A stretch of 64,000 nt of DNA, taken from NCBI RefSeq assembly GCF_029227915.1, contig NC_079879.1, positions 868,001 to 932,000 on the forward strand, written 5' to 3'. The stretch's first letter is position 1; each line of letters begins with the position of its first letter. Origin of the DNA: Hydractinia symbiolongicarpus. Lineage: Eukaryota; Cnidaria; Hydrozoa; Anthoathecata; Hydractiniidae. Of the stretch, positions 25,181-37,962 are shown piece after piece. A program made the position numbers and the translations under genes. The notes below the pieces were generated by a model. That model was not told where the DNA came from. It did no database searches and worked only from the letters and a program-made list of their open reading frames with translations.

Positions 25181-27635
25181 AAATTATTTTTTCACCACTA
25201 AAACGCATGGGACTTGTAGTTTTCAAAAATGTTTTCATTTTTGATGGTACGCTGAATAGAAGAAGTTTAATCGCCGGCAAACGAAAACCCGCGATCTCCC
25301 GTAAATCCCGGGCCTGGCCCGTATAGTCAAATGCATACAAAGAAAGTACTCAGTCAGTAAACTGATTTCTCGAATGATTCTTTAAGTTATGTTTTCACCA
25401 CTAAAACGCATGAGACTTGTAGTTTTCAAAAATGTTTTCATTCTTGATAAGACGCTGAAAAAAAAAGTTTAATCGCGGGCAAACGAAAACCCGAGATTTC
25501 CCGTAAATCCCGGGCTTGGCCCCTATAGTCAAAAGTACACAAAAAAGTACCCAGGCAGTAAACTCATTTTTGGAACGTTCTTTTGAATTATTTTTTCACC
25601 ACTATAACGCATGAGACTTGTAGTATTCAAAAATGTTTTCATTTTTGATGGGACGCTGAATAGAATAAGTTTAATCGCCGGCAAACGAAAACCCGCGATT
25701 TCCCGTAAATCCCGAGCCTGGCCCGTATAGTCGAATGCATAGAAAGAAAGTACTCAGTCAGTAAACTGATTTACTGAACGATTCTTTAAATTATTTTTTC
25801 GCCACTAAACCGCACGAGACTTGTAGTTCTCAAAAATGATTTCGTTTTTGATGAGACGCTGAATAAAAGGAGTTTAATCTCCGGCAAACGAAAACCCGCA
25901 ATTTCCCGTAGGTCCGGGACCCGGCCCGTATAGTCAAAAGTATACAAAGAAAATACGCAGGGAGTAAACTCATTTCCCGAACGATTCTTTAAATTATTAT
26001 TTCACCATTAAAACGCATGGGACTTGTAGTTTTCAAAAATGTTTTCATTTTTGATGGGACGCTGAATAGAATAAGTTTAATCGCCGGCAAACGAAAACCC
26101 GCGATTTCCCGTAAATCCCGGGCCTGGCTCGTATAGTTGAATGCATAGAAAGAAAGTACTCAGTCAGTAAACTGATTTCCCGAACGATTCTTTAAATTAT
26201 TTTTTCACCACTAAAACGCATGAGACTTGTAGTTTTCAAAAATGTTTTCATTTTTGATGAGACGCTGAATAAAAGAAGTTTAATCGCCGGCAAACGAAAA
26301 CCCGCGATTTTCCGTATATCATGGACTCGGCCCGTATAGTCAAATGCATACAAAGAAAGTACCCAGGGAGTAAACTCATTTCCCGAACGATTTTTTAAAT
26401 TACTTTTTCACCACTAAAACGCATGAGACTTGTAGTTTTCAAAAATGATTTCATTTTTGATGAGACGTGAATAAAAGGAGTTTAATCGCCGGCAAACGAA
26501 AACCCGCGATTTCCCGTAAATCCCGGGCCTGGCCCGTATAGTCGAATGCATACAAAGAAAGTACTCAGTCAGTAAACTGATTTCCCGAACGATTCTTTAA
26601 ATTATTTTTTCACCACTAAAACGCATGAGACTTGTAGTTTACAAAAATGTTTTCATTTTTGATGAGACGCTGAATAAAAGAAGTTTAATCGCCGGCAAAC
26701 GAAAACCCGCGATTTTCCGTATATCATGGACTCGGCCCGTATAGTCAAATGTATACAAAGAAAGTACCCAGGGAGTAAACTCATTTCCTGAACGAGTTTT
26801 TAAATTATTTTTTCACCACTAAAACGCATGAGACTTGTAGTTTTCAAAAATGATTTCATTTTTGATGAGACGCTGAATAAAAGGAGTTTAATCGCCGGCA
26901 AACGAAAACCCGCGATTTCCCGTATATCCCGGACTCGGCCCCTATAGTCGAATGTATACAAAGAAAGTACCCAAGGAGTAAACTGATTTCCCGAACGATT
27001 CTTTAAATTTTTTTTCACCACTAAAACGCATGAGACTTGTAGTTTACAAAATTCTTTTCATTTTTGATGAGACGCTGAATAAAAGAAGTTTAATCGCCGG
27101 CAAACGAAAACCCGCGATTTTCCGTATACCATGGACTCGGCCCGTATAGTCAAAAGTATACAAAGAAAGTACCCAGGGAGTAAACACATTTCCCGAACGA
27201 TTTTTTAAATTATTTTTTCACCACTAAAACGCATGAGACTTGTAGTTTTCAAAAATGATTTCATTTTTGATGAGATGCTGAATAAAAGGAGTTTAATCTC
27301 CGGCAAACGAAAACCCGCGATTTCCCGTAGGTCCCGGACCCGGCCCGTATAGTCAAAAGTATACAAAGAAAGTACCCAGGGAGTAAACTCATTTCCTGAA
27401 CGATTTTTTAATTTATTTTTTCACCACTAAAACGCAGGAGACTTGTAGTTTATAAAAATGATTTCATTTTTGATGAGACGCTGAATAAAAGGAGTTTAAT
27501 CGCCGGCAAACGAAAACCCGCGATTTCCCGTAAATCCCGAGCCTGGCCCGTATAGTCGAATGCATAGAAAGAAAGTACTCAGTCAGTAAACTGATTTACT
27601 GAACGATTCTTTAAATTATTTTTTCACCACTAAAC
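24798..27635 (+). repeat. 2,838-bp (14-monomer) tandem duplication, unit 1
   Basis: Aligns to 27636-30473 at constant offset 2,838. Shared private variants include GTTATGTTTTC near 25385/28223, a missing AA in ACACAAAAAAGTACC, and GAGACGTGAATA (1-bp deletion) near 26462/29300. It starts inside unit 2 of the 1,015-bp duplication, which must therefore be at least as old. Confidence 0.88.
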
Positions 27636-30473
27636 CGCACGAGACTTGTAGTTCTCAAAAATGATTTCATTTTTGATGAGACGCTGAATAAAAGAAGTTT
27701 AATCGCCGGCAAACGAAAACCCGCGATTTTCCGTATATCACGGACCCGGCCCGTATAATCAAAAGTATACAAAGAAAGTACCCTGGAAGTAAACTCATTT
27801 CCCGAACGATTTTTTAAATTATTTTTTCACCACTAAAACGCACGAGACTTGTAGTTTTCAAAAATGACTTCATTTTTGATGAGACGCTGAATAAAAGGAG
27901 TTTAATCTCCGGCAAACGAAAACCCGCGATTTCCCGTAGGTCCCGGACCCGGCCCGTATAGTCAAAAGTATACAAAGAAAATACGCAGGGAGTAAACTCA
28001 TTTCCCGAACGAGTCTCTAAATTATTTTTTCACCACTAAAACGCATGGGACTTGTAGTTTTCAAAAATGTTTTCATTTTTGATGGTACGCTGAATAGAAG
28101 AAGTTTAATCGCCGGCAAACGAAAACCCGCGATCTCCCGTAAATCCCGGGCCTGGCCCGTATAGTCAAATGCATACAAAGAAAGTACTCAGTCAGTAAAC
28201 TGATTTCTCGAATGATTCTTTAAGTTATGTTTTCACCACTAAAACGCAAGAGACTTGTAGTTTTCAAAAATGTTTTCATTCTTGATAAGACGCTGAAAAA
28301 AAAAGTTTAATCGCGGGCAAACGAAAACCCGAGATTTCCCGTAAATCCCGGGCTTGGCCCCTATAGTCAAAAGTACACAAAAAAGTACCCAGGCAGTAAA
28401 CTCATTTTTGGAACGTTCTTTTGAATTATTTTTTCACCACTATAACGCATGAGACTTGTAGTATTCAAAAATGTTTTCATTTTTGATGGGACGCTGAATA
28501 GAATAAGTTTAATCGCCGGCAAACGAAAACCCGCGATTTCCCGTAAATCCCGAGCCTGGCCCGTATAGTCGAATGCATAGAAAGAAAGTACTCAGTCAGT
28601 AAACTGATTTACTGAACGATTCTTTAAATTATTTTTTCGCCACTAAACCGCACGAGACTTGTAGTTCTCAAAAATGATTTCGTTTTTGATGAGACGCTGA
28701 ATAAAAGGAGTTTAATCTCCGGCAAACGAAAACCCGCAATTTCCCGTAGGTCCGGGACCCGGCCCGTATAGTCAAAAGTATACAAAGAAAATACGCAGGG
28801 AGTAAACTCATTTCCCGAACGATTCTTTAAATTATTATTTCACCACTAAAACGCATGGGACTTGTAGTTTTCAAAAATGTTTTCATTTTTGATGGGACGC
28901 TGAATAGAATAAGTTTAATCGCCGGCAAACGAAAACCCGCGATTTCCCGTAAATCCCGGGCCTGGCTCGTATAGTTGAATGCATAGAAAGAAAGTACTCA
29001 GTCAGTAAACTGATTTCCCGAACGATTCTTTAAATTATTTTTTCACCACTAAAACGCATGAGACTTGTAGTTTTCAAAAATGTTTTCATTTTTGATGAGA
29101 CGCTGAATAAAAGAAGTTTAATCGCCGGCAAACGAAAACCCGCGATTTTCCGTATATCATGGACTCGGCCCGTATAGTCAAATGCATACAAAGAAAGTAC
29201 CCAGGGAGTAAACTCATTTCCCGAACGATTTTTTAAATTACTTTTTCACCACTAAAACGCATGAGACTTGTAGTTTTCAAAAATGATTTCATTTTTGATG
29301 AGACGTGAATAAAAGGAGTTTAATCGCCGGCAAACGAAAACCCGCGATTTCCCGTAAATCCCGGGCCTGGCCCGTATAGTCGAATGCATACAAAGAAAGT
29401 ACTCAGTCAGTAAACTGATTTCCCGAACGATTCTTTAAATTATTTTTTCACCACTAAAACGCATGAGACTTGTAGTTTACAAAAATGTTTTCATTTTTGA
29501 TGAGACGCTGAATAAAAGAAGTTTAATCGCCGGCAAACGAAAACCCGCGATTTTCCGTATATCATGGACTCGGCCCGTATAGTCAAATGTATACAAAGAA
29601 AGTACCCAGGGAGTAAACTCATTTCCTGAACGAGTTTTTAAATTATTTTTTCACCACTAAAACGCATGAGACTTGTAGTTTTCAAAAATGATTTCATTTT
29701 TGATGAGACGCTGAATAAAAGGAGTTTAATCGCCGGCAAATGAAAACCCGCGATTTCCCGTATATCCCGGACTCGGCCCCTGTAGTCGAATGTATACAAA
29801 GAAAGTACCCAAGGAGTAAACTGATTTCCCGAACGATTCTTTAAATTTTTTTTCACCACTAAAACGCATGAGACTTGTAGTTTACAAAATTCTTTTCATT
29901 TTTGATGAGACGCTGAATAAAAGAAGTTTAATCGCCGGCAAACGAAAACCCGCGATTTTCCGTATACCATGGACTCGGCCCGTATAGTCAAAAGTATACA
30001 AAGAAAGTACCCAGGGAGTAAACACATTTCCCGAACGATTTTTTAAATTATTTTTTCACCACTAAAACGCATGAGACTTGTAGTTTTCAAAAATGATTTC
30101 ATTTTTGATGAGATGCTGAATAAAAGGAGTTTAATCTCCGGCAAACGAAAACCCGCGATTTCCCGTAGGTCTCGGACCCGGCCCGTATAGTCAAAAGTAT
30201 ACAAAGAAAGTACCCAGGGAGTAAACTCATTTCCTGAACGATTTTTTAATTTATTTTTTCACCACTAAAACGCATGAGACTTGTAGTTTATAAAAATGAT
30301 TTCATTTTTGATGAGACGCTGAATAAAAGGAGTTTAATCGCCGGCAAACGAAAACCCGCGATTTCCCGTAAATCCCGAGCCTGGCCCGTATAGTCGAATG
30401 CATAGAAAGAAAGTACTCAGTCAGTAAACTGATTTACTGAACGATTCTTTAAATTATTTTTTCACCACTAAAC
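27636..30473 (+). repeat. 2,838-bp tandem duplication, unit 2
   Basis: Second copy. It differs from unit 1 at a handful of sites, for example GCAAATGAAA near 29738, CCTGTAGTCG near 29780 and GTCTCGGACC near 30170. The exchange interval is 27636-27675, offsets 12-51 of the monomer. Confidence 0.88.
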
Positions 30474-32130
30474 CGCACGAGACTTGTAGTTCTCAAAAAT
30501 GATTTCATTTTTGTTGAGACGCTGAATAAAAGGAGTTTAATCTCCGGCAAACGAAAACCCGCAATTTCCCTTAGGTCCGGGACCCGGCCCGTATAGTCAA
30601 AAGTATACAAAGAAAATACGCAGGGAGTAAACTCATTTCCCGAACGATTCTTTAAATTATTATTTCACCACTAAAACGCATGGGTCTTGTAGTTTTCAAA
30701 AATGTTTTCATTTTTGATGGGACGCTGAATAGAATAAGTTTAATCGCCGGCAAACGAAAACCCGCGATTTCCCGTAAATCTCGGGCCTGGCCCGTATAGT
30801 TGAATGCATAGAAAGAAAGTACTCAGTCAGGTAACTGATTTCCCGAACGATTCTTTAAATTATTTTTTCACCACTAAAACGCATGAGACTTGTAGTTTAC
30901 AAAAATGTTTTCATTTTTGATGAGACGCTGAATAAAAGAAGTTTAATCGCCGGCAAACGAAAACCCGCGATTTTCCGTATATCATGGACTGGGCCCGTAT
31001 AGTCAAATGCATACAAAGAAAGTACCCAGGGAGTAAACTCATTTCCCGAACGATTTTTTAAATTACTTTTTCACCAGTAAAACGCATGAGACTTGTAGTT
31101 TTCAAAAATGATTTCATTTTTGATGAGACGTGAATAAAAGGAGTTTAATCGCCGGCAAACGAAAACCCGCGATTTCCCGTAAATCCCGGGCCTGGCCCGT
31201 ATAGTCGAATGCATACAAAGAAAGTACTCAGTCAGTAAACTGATTTCCCGAACGATTCTTTAAATTAGTTTTTCACCACTAAAACGCATGAGACTTGTAG
31301 TTTACAAAAATGTTTTCATTTTTGATGAGACGCTGAATAAAAGAAGTTTAATCGCCGGCAAACGAAAACCCGCGATTTTCCGTATATCATGGACTCGGCC
31401 CGTATAGTCATATGTATACAAAGAAAGTACCCAGGGAGTAAACTCATTTCCTGAACGAGTTTTTAAATTATTTTTTCACCACTAAAACGCATGAGACTTG
31501 TAGTTTTCAAAAATGATTTCATTTTTGATGAGACGCTGAATAAAAGGAGTTTAATCGCCGGCAAACGAAAACCCGCGATTTCCCGTATATCCCGGACTCG
31601 GCCCGTATAGTCGAATGTATACAAAGAAAGTACCCAAGGAGTAAACTGATTTCCCGAACGATTCTTTAAATTTTTTTTCACCACTAAAACGCATGAGACT
31701 TGTAGTTTACAAAATTATTTTCATTTTTGATGAGACGCTGAATAAAAGAAGTTTAATCGCCGGCAAACGAAAACCCGCGATTTTCCGTATATCACGGACT
31801 CGGCCCGTATAGTCAAATGTATACAAAGAAAGTACCCAGGGAGTAAACACATTTCCCGAACGATTTTTTAAATTATTTTTTCACCACTAAAACGCATGAG
31901 ACTTGTAGTTTTCAAAAATGATTTCATTTTTGATGAGATGCTGAATAAAAGGAGTTTAATCTCCGGCAAACGAAAACCCGCGATTTCCCGTAGGTCCCGG
32001 ACCCGGCCCGTATAGTCAAAAGTATACAAAGAAAGTACCCAGGGAGTAAACTCATTTCCTGAACGATTTTTTAATTTATTTTTTCACCACTAAAACGCAT
32101 GAGACTTGTAGTTTATAAAAATGATTTCAT
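30463..32130 (+). repeat. Partial third copy of the 14-monomer unit (about 8 monomers)
   Basis: Matches the part of unit 2 that begins at 28638, at an offset of 1,825 bp (9 monomers), so five monomers of the 14-mer are skipped at the join. It has its own variants, for example TTTTTGTTGAGAC near 30511, CAGGTAACTG near 30828 and CACCAGTAAAACG near 31074, so it is more diverged than units 1 and 2 are from each other. Similarity ends near 32130, where CATTTTTATGAG begins. Confidence 0.8.
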
Positions 32131-32926
32131 TTTTATGAGACGCTGAATAAAAGGAGTTTAATCGCCGGCAAACGAAAACCCGCGATTTCCCGTATATCCC
32201 GGACTCGGCCCGTATAGTCGAATGTATACAAAGAAAGTACCCAAGGAGTAAACTGATTTCCCGAACGATTCTTTAAATTTTTTTTCACCACTAAAACGCA
32301 TGAGACTTGTAGTTTACAAAATTATTTTCATTTTTGATGAGACGCTGAATAAAAGAAGTTTAATCGCCGGCAAACGAAAACCCGCGATTTTCCGTATATC
32401 ACGGACTCGGCCCGTATAGTCAAAAGTATACAAAGAAAGTACCCAGGGAGTAAACACATTTCCCGAACGATTTTTTAAATTATTTTTTCACCACTAAAAC
32501 GCATGAGACTTGTAGTTTTCAAAAATGATTTCATTTTTGATGAGATGCTGAATAAAAGGAGTTTAATCTCCGGCAAACGAAAACCCGCGATTTCCCGTAG
32601 GTCCCGGACCCGGCCCGTATAGTCAAAAGTCTACAAAGAAAGTACCCAGGGAGTAAACGCATTTCCTGAACGATTTTTTAATTTATTTTTTCACCACTAA
32701 AACGCATGAGACTTGTAGTTTATAAAAATGATTTCATTTTTGATGAGACGCTGAATAAAAGGAGTTTAATCGCCGGCAAACGAAAACACGCGATTTCCCG
32801 TAAATCCCGGACTCGGCCTGTATAGTCAAAAGTATACAAAGAAAGTACGCAGGGAGTAAACTCATTTCCCGAACGATTCTTTAAATTATTATTTCACCAC
32901 TAAAACGCATGAGACTTGTAGTTTTC
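32117..32926 (+). repeat. 810-bp (4-monomer) tandem duplication, unit 1
   Basis: Matches 32927-33736 at constant offset 810. Both contain CATTTTTATGAG (1-bp loss of G), the CAAAATTATTTTC monomer, a GAGATGCTG monomer ending in GTCTACAAAG, and an ACACGCG monomer. The same four-monomer set occurs singly at about 39000-39783 and 50021-50804. Confidence 0.87.
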
Positions 32927-33736
32927 AAAAATGATTTCATTTTTATGAGACGCTGAATAAAAGGAGTTTAATCGCCGGCAAACGAAAACCCGCGATTTCC
33001 CGTATATCCCGGACTCGGCCCGTATAGTCGAATGTATACAAAGAAAGTACCCAAGGAGTAAACTGATTTCCCGAACGATTCTTTAAATTTTTTTTCACCA
33101 CTAAAACGCATGAGACTTGTAGTTTACAAAATTATTTTCATTTTTGATGAGACGCTGAATAAAAGAAGTTTAATCGCCGGCAAACGAAAACCCGCGATTT
33201 TCCGTATATCACGGACTCGGCCCGTATAGTCAAAAGTATACAAAGAAAGTACCCAGGGAGTAAACACATTTCCCGAACGATTTTTTAAATTATTTTTTCA
33301 CCACTAAAACGCATGAGACTTGTAGTTTTCAAAAATGATTTCATTTTTGATGAGATGCTGAATAAAAGGAGTTTAATCTCCGGCAAACGAAAACCCGCGA
33401 TTTCCCGTAGGTCCCGGACCCGGCCCGTATAGTCAAAAGTCTACAAAGAAAGTACCCAGGGAGTAAACGCATTTCCTGAACGATTTTTTAATTTATTTTT
33501 TCACCACTAAAACGCATGAGACTTGTAGTTTATAAAAATGATTTCATTTTTGATGAGACGCTGAATAAAAGGAGTTTAATCGCCGGCAAACGAAAACACG
33601 CGATTTCCCGTAAATCCCGGACTCGGCCTGTATAGTCAAAAGTATACAAAGAAAGTACGCAGGGAGTAAACTCATTTCCCGAACGATTCTTTAAATTATT
33701 ATTTCACCACTAAAACGCATGAGACTTGTAGTTTTC
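32927..33736 (+). repeat. 810-bp tandem duplication, unit 2
   Basis: Second copy. The interval that can hold the exchange is only about 7 bp (AAAAATG, 32927-32933), the left arm of the monomer dyad, because GTTTATA against GTTTTCA limits it on the left and ATGA against ATGT on the right. Confidence 0.85.
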
Positions 33737-34708
33737 AAAAATGTTTTCATTCTTGATAAGACGCTAAAAAAAAAAAGTTTAATCGCGGGCAAACGAAAAC
33801 CCGAGATTTCCCGAAAATCTCGGGTTGGCCCCTATAGTCAAAAGTATACAAAGAAAGTACCCAGGCAGTAAACTCATTTTTGGAACGTTTTTTTGAATTA
33901 TTTTTTCACCACTATAACGCATGAGAATTGTAGTATTCAAAAATGTTTTCATTTTTGATGGGACGATGAATAGAAGAAGTTTAATCGCCGGCAAACGAAA
34001 ACCCGCAATTTCCCGTAGGTCCGGGACCCGGCCCGTATAGTCAAAAGTATACAAAGAAAATACGCAGGGAGTAAACTCATTTCCCGAACGATTCTTTAAA
34101 TTATTATTTCACCACTAAAACGCATGGGACTTGTAGTTTTCAAAAATGTTTTCATTTTTGATGGAACGCTGAATAGAAGAAGTTTAATCGCCGGCAAACG
34201 AAAACCCGCGATTTCCCGTAAATCCCGGGCCTGGCTCGTATAGTTGAATGCATAGAAAGAAAGTACTCAGTCAGTAAACTGATTTCCCGAACGATTCTTT
34301 AAATTATTTTTTCACCACTAAAACGCATGAGACTTGTAGTTTTCAAAAATGTTTTTATTTTTGATGAGACGCTGAATAAAAGAAGTTTAATCGCCGGCAA
34401 ACGAAAACCCGCGATTTTCCGTATATCATGGACTCGGCCCGTATAGTCAAATGCATACAAAAAAAGTACCCAGGGAGTAAACTCATTTCCCGAACGATTT
34501 TTTAAATTACTTTTTCACCACTAAAACGCATGAGACTTGTAGTTTTCAAAAATGATTTCATTTTTGATGAGACGTGAATAAAAGGAGTTTAATCGCCGGC
34601 AAACGAAAACCCGCGATTTCCCGTAAATCCCGGGCCTGGCCCGTATAGTCGAATGCATACAAAGAAAGTACTCAGTCAGTAAACTGATTTCCCGAACGAT
34701 TCTTTAAA
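33493..34708 (+). repeat. Nested 1,216-bp (6-monomer) duplication, unit 1
   Basis: Matches 34709-35924 at constant offset 1,216. Shared private variants include AATCTCGGGTTGG (33826 and 35042), GGGACGATG, GAGAATTG and GATGGAACGCTG. It lies wholly inside the 11,021-bp unit. Confidence 0.88.
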
Positions 34709-35924
34709 TTATTTTTTCACCACTAAAACGCATGAGACTTGTAGTTTATAAAAATGATTTCATTTTTGATGAGACGCTGAATAAAAGGAGTTTAATCGCC
34801 GGCAAACGAAAACACGCGATTTCCCGTAAATCCCGGACTCGGCCTGTATAGTCAAAAGTATACAAAGAAAGTACGCAGGGAGTAAACTCATTTCCCGAAC
34901 GATTCTTTAAATTATTATTTCACCACTAAAACGCATGAGACTTGTAGTTTTCAAAAATGTTTTCATTCTTGATAAGACGCTAAAAAAAAAAAGTTTAATC
35001 GCGGGCAAACGAAAACCCGAGATTTCCCGAAAATCTCGGGTTGGCCCCTATAGTCAAAAGTATACAAAGAAAGTACCCAGGCAGTAAACTCATTTTTGGA
35101 ACGTTTTTTTGAATTATTTTTTCACCACTATAACGCATGAGAATTGTAGTATTCAAAAATGTTTTCATTTTTGATGGGACGATGAATAGAAGAAGTTTAA
35201 TCGCCGGCAAACGAAAACCCGCAATTTCCCGTAGGTCCGGGACCCGGCCCGTATAGTCAAAAGTATACAAAGAAAATACGCAGGGAGTAAACTCATTTCC
35301 CGAACGATTCTTTAAATTATTATTTCACCACTAAAACGCATGGGACTTGTAGTTTTCAAAAATGTTTTCATTTTTGATGGAACGCTGAATAGAAGAAGTT
35401 TAATCGCCGGCAAACGAAAACCCGCGATTTCCCGTAAATCCCGGGCCTGGCTCGTATAGTTGAATGCATAGAAAGAAAGTACTCAGTCAGTAAACTGATT
35501 TCCCGAACGATTCTTTAAATTATTTTTTCACCACTAAAACGCATGAGACTTGTAGTTTTCAAAAATGTTTTTATTTTTGATGAGACGCTGAATAAAAGAA
35601 GTTTAATCGCCGGCAAACGAAAACCCGCGATTTTCCGTATATCATGGACTCGGCCCGTATAGTCAAATGCATACAAAAAAAGTACCCAGGGAGTAAACTC
35701 ATTTCCCGAACGATTTTTTAAATTACTTTTTCACCACTAAAACGCATGAGACTTGTAGTTTTCAAAAATGATTTCATTTTTGATGAGACGTGAATAAAAG
35801 GAGTTTAATCGCCGGCAAACGAAAACCCGCGATTTCCCGTAAATCCCGGGCCTGGCCCGTATAGTCGAATGCATACAAAGAAAGTACTCAGTCAGTAAAC
35901 TGATTTCCCGAACGATTCTTTAAA
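34709..35924 (+). repeat. Nested 1,216-bp duplication, unit 2
   Basis: Second copy. The exchange interval is 34709-34748 (40 bp), from the final T-run of one monomer through the conserved head of the next, ending at the T/C difference in GTTTATA against GTTTACA. Confidence 0.88.
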
Positions 35925-37557
35925 TTATTTTTTCACCACTAAAACGCATGAGACTTGTAGTTTACAAAAATGATTTCATTTTTGATGAGACGCTGAATAA
36001 AAGAAGTTTAATCGCCGGCAAACGAAAACCCGCGATTTTCCGTATATCATGGACTCGGCCCGTATAGTCAAATGTATACAAAGAAAGTACCCAGGGAGTA
36101 AACTCATTTCCTGAACGAGTTTTTAAATTATTTTTTCACCACTAAAACGCATCAGACTTGTAGTTTTCAAAAATGATTTCATTTTTGATGAGACGCTGAA
36201 TAAAAGGAGTTTAATCGCCGGCAAACCAAAACCCGCGATTTCCCGTATATCCCGGACTCGGCCCGTATAGTCGAATGTATACAAAGAAAGTACCCAAGGA
36301 GTAAACTGATTTCCCGAACGATTCTTTAAATTTTTTTTCACCACTAAAACGCATGAGACTTGTAGTTTACAAAATTCTTTTCATTTTTGATGAGACGCTG
36401 AATAAAAGACGTTTAATCGCCGGCAAACGAAAACCCGCAATTTTCCGTATATCATGGACTCGGCCCGTATAGTCAAAAGTATACAAAGAAAGTACCCAGG
36501 GAGTAAACACACTTCCCGAACGATTTTTTAAATTATTATTTCACCACTAAAACGCATGAGACTTGTAGTTTTCAAAAATGATTTCATTTTTGATGAGATG
36601 CTGAATAAAAGGAGTTTAATCTCCGGCAAACGAAAACCCGCGATTTCCCGTAGGTCCCGGACCCGGCCCGTATAGTCAAAAGTATACAAAGAAAGTACCC
36701 AGGGAGTAAACTCATTTCCTGAACGATTTTTTAATTTATTTTTTCACCACTAAAACGCATGAGACTTGTAGTTTATAAAAATGATTTCATTTTTGATGAG
36801 ACGCTGAATAAAGGGAGTTTAATCGCCGGCAAACGAAAACCCGCGATTTCCCGTAAATCCCGAGCCTGGCCCGTATAGTCGAATGCATAGAAAGAAAGTA
36901 CTCAGTCAGTAAACTGATTTACTGAACGATTCTTTAAATTATTTTTTCACCACTAAACCGCACGAGACTTGTAGTTCTCAAAAATGATTTCATTTTTGAT
37001 GAGACGCTGAATAAAAGGAGTTTAATCTCCGGCAAACGAAAACCCGCAATTTCCCGTAGGTCCGGGACCCGGCCCGTATAGTCAAAAGTATACAAAGAAA
37101 ATACGCAGGGAGTAAACTCATTTCCCGAACGATTCTTTAAATTATTATTTCACCACTAAAACGCATGGGACTTGTAGTTTTCAAAAATGTTTTCATTTTT
37201 GATGGGACGCTGAATAGAATAAGTTTAATCGCCGGCAAACGAAAACCCGCGATTTCCCGTAAATCCCGGGCCTGGCCCGTATAGTTGAATGCATAGAAAG
37301 AAAGTACTCAGTCAGTAAACTGATTTCCCGAACGATTCTTTAAATTATTTTTTCACCACTAAAACGCATGAGACTTGTAGTTTACAAAAATGTTTTCATT
37401 TTTGATGAGACGCTGAATAAAAGACGTTTAATCGCCGGCAAACGAAAACCCGCGATTTTCCGTATATCATGGACTCGGCCCGTATAGTCAAATGCATACA
37501 AAGAAAGTACCCAGGGAGTAAACTCATTTCCCGAACGATTTTTTAAATTACTTTTTC

Positions 37558-37962
37558 ACCACTAAAACGCATGAGACTTATAGTTTTCAAAAATGATTTC
37601 ATTTTTGATGAGACGTGAATAAAAGGAGTTTAATCGCCGGCAAACGAAAACCCGCGATTTCCGTAAATCCCGGGCCTGGCCCGTATAGTCGAATGCATAC
37701 AAAGAAAGTACCCAGGGAGTAAACTCATTTCCCGAACGATTTTTTAAATTACTTTTTCACCACTAAAACGCATGAGACTTGTAGTTTTCAAAAATGATTT
37801 CATTTTTGATGAGACGTGAATAAAAGGAGTTTAATCGCCGGCAAACGAAAACCCGCGATTTCCCGTAAATCCCGGGCCTGGCCCGTATAGTCGAATGCAT
37901 ACAAAGAAAGTACTCAGTCAGTAAACTGATTTCCCGAACGATTCTTTAAATTATTTTTTCAC
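37558..37962 (+). repeat. Single-monomer tandem duplication (GAGACGTGAATA type)
   Basis: Two consecutive monomers, starting near 37558 and 37759, both carry the 1-bp deletion form GAGACGTGAATA and the same flanking variants, whereas elsewhere this type occurs singly between other types. The first has extra losses (GATTTCCGTAAA) and GACTTATAG. The pair is repeated at about 48579-48983 in the second 11-kb unit. Confidence 0.75.
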